A stretch of DNA of 64,000 nt from Prosopocoilus inquinatus (lineage: Eukaryota > Arthropoda > Insecta > Coleoptera > Lucanidae): contig JAYKNF010000013.1 in the NCBI GenBank assembly GCA_036172665.1, positions 1,054,001-1,118,000 of the forward strand, in the 5' to 3' direction. The translations under genes and the position numbers were made by a program. The stretch's first letter is position 1. Each line of letters opens with the position of its first letter. Positions 58,869 through 64,000 of this stretch are shown piece by piece. A model generated the notes under the pieces. That model was given only the letters and a program-made list of their open reading frames with translations, did not search any database and was not told where the DNA came from.

Positions 58869-58933
58869 TCGAGCAGCCTCTGGACAGCTGTTTCAGCCCT
58901 GCTTGGGGCTTCTTCAGCAGAGACGTAGCTCGA
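58869..58933 (-). ncRNA. Type I hammerhead ribozyme, full consensus
   Basis: Identical to the copy 309 bp to its left. Confidence 0.75.
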
Positions 58934-59394
58934 CATTCCCGCTGCAAACAAAAACGACTTGCCCAATTTATTCGCATTTGCGATGTAAGAGTGATGAACA
59001 GATAAAATAGCGACATCTTACTATCGCTTTTTGACCTGACATTGCAGTAGGGTAGACAAATTGAAGCGGGATTTGCTCCTAATAAGTTCCCCATGCAAGG
59101 CGGCCATGCTTGCTGTCAAGGATAATGAAAACTGTCCAGAGGCTGCTCGAGGTTCTCGCTGCAATCAAAAACGATTTGCACAAAATTTTTCTAAAATTTT
59201 CATTATCCTTGACAGCAAGCATGGCCGCCTTGCATGGGGAACTTATTAGGAGCAAATCCCGCTTCAATTTGTCTACCCTACTGCAATGTCAGGTCAAAAA
59301 GCGATAGTAAGATGTCGCTATTTTATCTGTTCATCACTCTTACATCGCAAATGCGAATAAATTGGGCAAGTCGTTTTTGTTTGCAGCGGGAATG

Positions 59395-59459
59395 TCGAGC
59401 TACGTCTCTGCTGAAGAAGCCCCAAGCAGGGCTGAAACAGCTGTCCAGAGGCTGCTCGA
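59395..59459 (+). ncRNA. Type I hammerhead ribozyme, full consensus
   Basis: Same sequence in sense orientation; predicted cut between 59445 and 59446. A 3' half-motif (ctgtccagaggctgctcga) lies at about 59130-59150. Confidence 0.75.
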
Positions 59460-59689
59460 GGTTCTCGCTGCAATCAAAAACGATTTGCACAAAATTTTTC
59501 TAAAATTTTCATTATCCTTGACAGCAAGCATGGCCGCCTTGCATGGGGAACTTATTAGGAGCAAATCCCGCTTCAATTTGTCTACCCTACTGCAATGTCA
59601 GGTCAAAAAGCGATAGTAAGATGTCGCTATTTTATCTGTTGATACAGAAAAACTTTAAATAGTTTATTATAATTTACACTATAGCTAAG

Positions 59690-60075
59690 AAAATGAACTA
59701 AAAATTTGAAATTATGTTTAAATAAAATTTTCACATAAAAATCTGTATTATTTAAGCTTCAGATTAATATCAACTATTAAGTGTGATATATCATTGTAAT
59801 CAGGAGAAAAAATGCTATCGAATAGAATAAAAAAAGACATAAGTTGTATTTAAAAAATCGAAACTGATGATGGTCGTGGAAACACTAAACGTTTGACTTA
59901 AATTCTGTTACATCTATTCGAAGCAGAATCAAAAAGTGCCTGTAGAAAGTTAAATCAGAATTTCAAAATTATGTATAATTAAAGAGATACAGAGAGAAAA
60001 AGAAAGTCGATTTTTTCACATTTTCATTAATATCTCAAGAAGAAATAAGAAAAAAATCATTCTCTTAATGGATAC
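59690..60075 (-). repeat. Right arm of the ~2.9-kb inverted-repeat element
   Basis: Inverted partner of 57170-57545. Confidence 0.75.
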
Positions 60076-60600
60076 GAAGTAGGCATTGATTCGTGCAACT
60101 TTTCTTCCAACTCTTTCTTCTTCTTTTCTTAACCGAATTTGTATCTCTTACGGTTTAGGAGATCCCTTCAGTGCACACCCAATTTGAAACAGCCGGTATA
60201 TTTATACTAATTATACACAAGAAACATCAAGTTCTGAAAATGAATCAGTCAGTAATTAATTTGGGTGAAAAAATTAATTACTGTCTGTCTGAAGTCCGGA
60301 CCGTTTCATATCCCCAGGAACCAACTGTTTCGCTTTAAAAATATCATAAAATAAAAAAAAAACCTAAAAATGAATTTCCCTGTATTCTGCATTCGATCCG
60401 TATTTTTAAGTAGTGAATCACATATTACCATTTAATTGCTTACTTTACTTATATTGTGTCCACAAAAATATAACTTTCAATCATCTGACATAACTAAATT
60501 TGAAACATACCGAATGGTGGATTTATACAACCATTAACAACTAAAATTTAATAATTAGTGACTTTATAAACCAAGTATAGCAGGTGAAAGTAGCCAACTT
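60076..60600. other. No gene; fragment of the TGGTTTATA MITE family at its end
   Basis: 60515-60578 (ggatttatacaaccattaac ... gtgactttataaacca) looks like a degraded family member. The rest is AT-rich. Confidence 0.45.
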
Positions 60601-60607
60601 CTTATGC

Positions 60608-60739
60608 TGGTTTATACAGTAACTAACACTAACAACTAACGGGAATAAACAGAAGATTAAAGCGAAACTATGAGTGAGAGAACGGTCCTAAAAGATTAAT
60701 TATTACGCGTTAGTTGTTAGTTTAGTTACTGTATAAACC
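60608..60739. mobile_element. MITE, family with TGGTTTATA ends (short copy)
   Basis: tggtttatacagtaactaa at the left and ttagttactgtataaacc at the right enclose about 100 bp unlike the longer copies. Confidence 0.78.
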
Positions 60740-61100
60740 TACCATAACAGTTTTATAGCCTCTTAAGTTACTATTTAAATAGTATTTGATTTGACTAGAA
60801 AATACTGATTTGTTTCATACGAGAAATACACAATGACGTGCGTAAAAAGATCCATTTAACGAACTGTATTTATGAAGACTTCTCTCCAAAGAACAGCACT
60901 CATTATCAAATCTTAGAAAAGCATCTTAAACAGGAGACGTCCTTTCCGAAAAAGTCGAAATTGACCAATCCAGGAAACTCAGATGATAACAACTCACATT
61001 TCCACGATTTCGAGAGGGTCGTTAATCCGGATGACGATGATCAAACATTCCTTGGATTTGAGAGAAAATTTAATTCATCAGAAGTTTTTAGAACTGCAAT

Positions 61101-61469
61101 AATGACCGGAAATCTTATTCTGGATATGCTTTCGTCATGTCCGGAGCAGCAATTTCATGGTGCTCCCATGAGCAACGAACCGCTGCATTATCATCGACCG
61201 AGGCTGAATACATGAGCATCAGTGAAGCTGCGAAAGAAGCCGTTTTCCTAACAAAATTCATAACAGAATTGGGCTTCGATAAATTTTCAAAGATCGTTAT
61301 CTACAACGACAACAAATCAGCTGGGAAACTAGCTAATCATTTAGTTTTTCATTCTAGATCTAAACATATAGACATCAGGTACCACTTCATTCGGCAAGCG
61401 CTTCAAGATCATCCATTAAAGCTTGAGTACTCGTATCTACCAGAGCTGTGCGTGTACTTATTGTTATAA
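61101..61469 (+). pseudogene. Copia-type retrotransposon RNase H fragment
   Basis: Reads NDRKSYSGYAFVMSGAAISW, then ALSSTEAEYMSISEAAKEAVFL, YNDNKSAGKLANH and HSRSKHIDIRYHFIRQAL. These are the RNase H domain and C-terminal pol landmarks of Ty1/copia elements. The region upstream (60838-61095) is an open frame without recognisable domain. After SYLPEL the frame runs into gtactt-rich repeat, so no LTR is visible here. Confidence 0.8.
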
Positions 61470-62136
61470 ATACAAATACAAGTACAAGCACATGCACTTT
61501 TGGACTTCTATTTGTACTTAAGTACAATTAAATTCTATTGTATTTAGTACTTTTACTTGACTTGTACTTATAATAATACGTACACACACTGCTCTGGAGC
61601 AAAAAGTTTGTAATTTCAGTCTCCTTCGTGAGAAATTTGACGTCGAACGTCTTCCCGGTGGCAGAATTAGGGCCAGAAGAAATAAATCTGAATTAGGCAA
61701 AGTGGTATTCCTTCTGAATTTACGTGAAAATTGAAATAAGATAAAATGTTTCTCGTTAAAAATTAAGCAGTCAAACAGATGTACTAAATTCTAACATTTG
61801 AAGTACAAGAATTCTGTGATTCCACTTTTGGCGACAAGTTTTACATATGACAGTCTATTTTTTTTTTTTTTATTTAGGTACAAACGTTTCACGGTTTATT
61901 TACTACCACTCTTTCAGTCTATAGATTTTTCAAAAATAAAATTTTTGACGTTATGTGTTTTATTTTTATATTTTGCACTCTGGAAAGTGTGTTTTAGGAG
62001 CTAGAAAACAAACAAAATAAAACTTGTAAGGTTTTATGCCTATTATCTTTAGAGTTATCAGAAGAAACAAAACCGCATCGCAAATTGGAGAAGAAAATAC
62101 AACTTTTGTTTTTTTTTTTTAGTGAAACGTCCTATA
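61470..62136. repeat. gtactt-rich repeat and dispersed repeat copy, no gene
   Basis: 61440-61570 is rich in tacttgtactt motifs like the hAT-type MITE at 16262. 61950-62110 is a copy of the repeat at 14290-14495. Confidence 0.5.
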
Positions 62137-62424
62137 TAATGTTTGCTAAGATGAAAGATCATATTTTCCTGATTTCAAAAATATATAATATGTTGACACT
62201 TGGAGAGGTGGTTCATGATATAATTAAGTTTAAAATATTAGCCAAAAGTTCTAAATGTAGCAAGAAACAATAGAAATTCTTTCTAAAATCCAGGCCGCCT
62301 TAATATTTTAAATATTAGTTCAGTGATATTCTAACCTCAATTGTTTCATAAACGGCTCTTCCAAATATCAACACATTATAAATTTTTGAAATCTGAAAAA
62401 TATGGTCTTTCATCTTAGCAAACA
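62137..62424. repeat. Inverted repeat with ~65-bp arms
   Basis: tttgctaagatgaaagatca at 62137 pairs with its inverse near 62403-62424, with further pairing through aaaatatataat/attataaattt. Confidence 0.65.
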
Positions 62425-62482
62425 GTATACAGTATACTGGAACCATTTAAAAAAATATATTTTTCTAAAATTATATTATACA

Positions 62483-63281
62483 GGATGCTCTTTTACTGTG
62501 TGCAAATACTTAAACCTGTAATACATCACCATAAATGGCAACGGTTGAACTCATATGTTCTTAACAAAAATTTAATAGTTTACGAAAAAATGCAGTGGCA
62601 GATTTTCACTAAACCGTTTGAGAACTGCTGGAATAGATAAAAGTGGAACGTGGCCGCCGCTTCAATTAAGTTCAGTGCGTTACTTGTTCTTGAGCACGAT
62701 CGACATAACCCAGGCGCTCGACGTAACCCAGCACAGCTGATCGATCAAAACGTTTACAATTTAAATTAACTTCACTGCAAGTAATTACAAGTTTAAGTTT
62801 AGGTATTTTTAAATTAAAATCTGGCGCAATTCAAGAAGCTGCGGTTCGTAATTACCGAACAAATTAAAAGCGAGGTACAAACAAATTGTAATTTCTCATT
62901 CCATATTATTTTTAAAAGGGTAAAGGAAGAACATTTTTAACGCGCTTGCCTAATTGGTGCATACATTTTAAACTTATTCGTTGATAGTTGATGTCGTTAA
63001 ACGTATTACTTTCCTCAGTGAATTAAAATTTTAAATAAAATAATAAACGATATCGGTGATAATTATTACGAAACGCTACGAAATGGGTTTGACTGCTGAA
63101 CTTCGCGGGTCGGTGCGTAGGAAGGCGTTACGACCTTGCAAGTATTTCTCTCTCGGGCCTCCAAAATTTTTTGGCTATAGTACGGTAACCACCGAAAAAT
63201 TCGCACAGTAAATAGCATTTTATGTACTTATACTGAGGTTTTTTTCTTTGCACACAGTAAAAGAACACCTTGTATATTATG
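62483..63281. mobile_element. Non-autonomous element (ttttactgtgtgcaaa ends)
   Basis: tacaggatgctcttttactg.. and, inverted, tacaaggtgttcttttactg.. agree over about 28 bp. The interior includes a GC-richer patch (63100-63160), no gene. Confidence 0.6.
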
Positions 63282-63415
63282 TTTTAAATTATCTCTGGAA
63301 GATAATAGACATAAAGCCCTACAACTTTTACATTTTTTACAAGTTTTTCTCTAGCTCCTAAAATAAACCCTCTAGATAGGGTGTAAAATATAAAAAAAAA
63401 CCTGTACATTATTTA
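63282..63415 (-). repeat. Dispersed repeat, inverted copy of 14290-14495
   Basis: Landmarks cataaagcc, gctcctaaaataaac, agggtgtaaaatat and the A-run match in reverse. Confidence 0.6.
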
Positions 63416-63521
63416 CATGTACATTTTAAATATAATTTACCTATGTTAAACATCTTACTTCAAGAAAAAATTATGTGTAATCGTGAATGTAAAAAAGATT
63501 TTAATCACATTGTCATAATTG

Positions 63522-63595
63522 AACCACGGACCTCCAAACTGCGAGGGCTGAAGCGTATGCCTTAACCAAGCGGCAGTTGACAATTGTGTTAAATA
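63522..63595 (-). ncRNA. tRNA-like segment (SINE or tRNA pseudogene)
   Basis: The - strand carries an A-box-like ttggttaaggc and a B-box-like ggttcaatt at tRNA-like spacing, with ttgtca/tgacaa pairing at the ends. The T-stem does not pair well and no clean cloverleaf forms, so a functional tRNA is unlikely. Confidence 0.35.
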
Positions 63596-63758
63596 TTTTA
63601 AAAATGAGACAGTACATTGACGGAATCTGCGGCAAACTCTCGATGCGCTGTTAAATCTGGCCGACAGCAAGTCCCCCACTAACAAGTACTTCTAATTACA
63701 AGTCCAACTACAAATGCTTTTTTATTTTACTTGTATTTAAGAGCAATTAAGTAGAGTA

Positions 63759-64000
63759 CAGTCTCACTAGTCCGGACACATATAGTTTTCTGCCCCGCCG
63801 GATTTGCGAGGTAATCATACAAAGTTTATTGAATAATAAAAAGAACTCTTTGTGTTCTTTGTGTTTAACCAACATTATAAAAAGGACATGAAAAAAAAAC
63901 CCGGCAAATGCCGGGTGGAAACTTTCAAACCCGAACATAGCAAAGTTCCATTAAGAACTACTTTTCTGTAGATTACTGCTCGCCATTTAAAGATACAGAA
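63759..64000. mobile_element. Pogo/Tigger-like element, left end only
   Basis: After TA (63757-63758) the sequence reads cagtctcactagtccggaca, typical of pogo-type ends. The element continues past the window. It contains a small hairpin, cccggca/tgccggg, at about 63900-63916. Confidence 0.55.

Larger units (their letters stand above)
58519..59640. mobile_element. Head-to-head retrozyme array with 17-bp target duplication
   Basis: 1122 bp: two antisense 309-bp monomers, a junction near 59130, then about one and a half sense monomers. All units are almost identical to each other. Flanked by gatacagaaaaagttta and gatacagaaaaacttta (58502-58518 and 59641-59657, 16 of 17). The exact period is read from aaaattttgt at 58521 and 58830. 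Confidence 0.85.

Noticed and set aside
58516..59616. Small frames of 84-89 codons repeated in the retrozyme copies on both strands
   Set aside because: They are open by composition, exist on both strands of the same repeat, and change frame between copies. The conserved feature is the RNA fold, not a protein.
63522..63595. Functional tRNA gene
   Set aside because: A and B boxes are approximate and the T-stem does not pair; a SINE head or pseudogene is more likely.

Overview
This is an AT-rich animal genomic window, almost certainly from an arthropod and most likely an insect. Spliced genes with gtaagt/ag junctions and AATAAA signals sit in a dense, nested bed of DNA transposons (Tc1/mariner, hAT, P-like, Transib, TTAA-flanked Kolobok-like, Harbinger-like and many MITEs), plus LINE and copia remnants. 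There is no bacterial-style operon, CRISPR array or rRNA. Two host loci are visible. One is the last three coding exons of a USP34/puffyeye-type ubiquitin hydrolase (17212-18182, + strand). The other is the 3' end of an unidentified gene on the - strand (a 30-nt microexon at 50900-50929 and a terminal exon at 48726-48821). A further possible terminal exon lies at 20053-20241.

Layout. 2-1685: complete mariner-type element with an open DD41D transposase. 2186-13015: one Tc1-like element split about 9 kb apart by later insertions (a hAT at 3269-5292, an internally deleted P-like element at about 5417-7974, and a Transib/RAG1-like element at 8656-12091). 13-17 kb: MITEs and retrozyme copies. 17.2-18.2 kb: USP34 exons. 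20.7-33.7 kb: a transposase fragment, then two copies of a TTAA-flanked transposon joining a Mutator-like DDE domain to a YqaJ nuclease; the second sits inside a Harbinger-like element and itself carries a Tc1/mariner-like insertion. 34-39.6 kb: a mariner element with a hAT inserted 2 bp after its transposase stop codon. 40-51 kb: MITEs, a 1 kb palindrome and the - strand host exons. 52-60 kb: retrozyme arrays, a LINE RT remnant, a mariner pseudogene and a long inverted-repeat element. 60.6-64 kb: MITEs, a copia RNase H fragment and a pogo-like end at the window edge.

The most notable content is a family of 309-bp tandem or inverted monomers that recurs across the window. Each full monomer contains a sequence that folds as a type I hammerhead ribozyme: CTGANGA core, stem II, GAAA, a very short palindromic stem III, a GTC or GTA cleavage site, and a two-segment stem I with an internal loop. 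Fourteen hammerhead sites were read, about twelve with an intact core. Five arrays are flanked by direct repeats of 9-17 bp. Together these look like an animal retrozyme, a non-autonomous retroelement of the kind linked to Penelope-like elements. No Penelope-type reverse transcriptase was seen here.

The second is the Transib element. Its ends read as RAG recombination signals (CACAGTG heptamer, 23-bp spacer, nonamer 8/9 matching at one end), and its RAG1-like transposase is broken by only two frameshifts but has Glu in place of the first catalytic Asp. All assignments come from reading the sequence; no database search was run.
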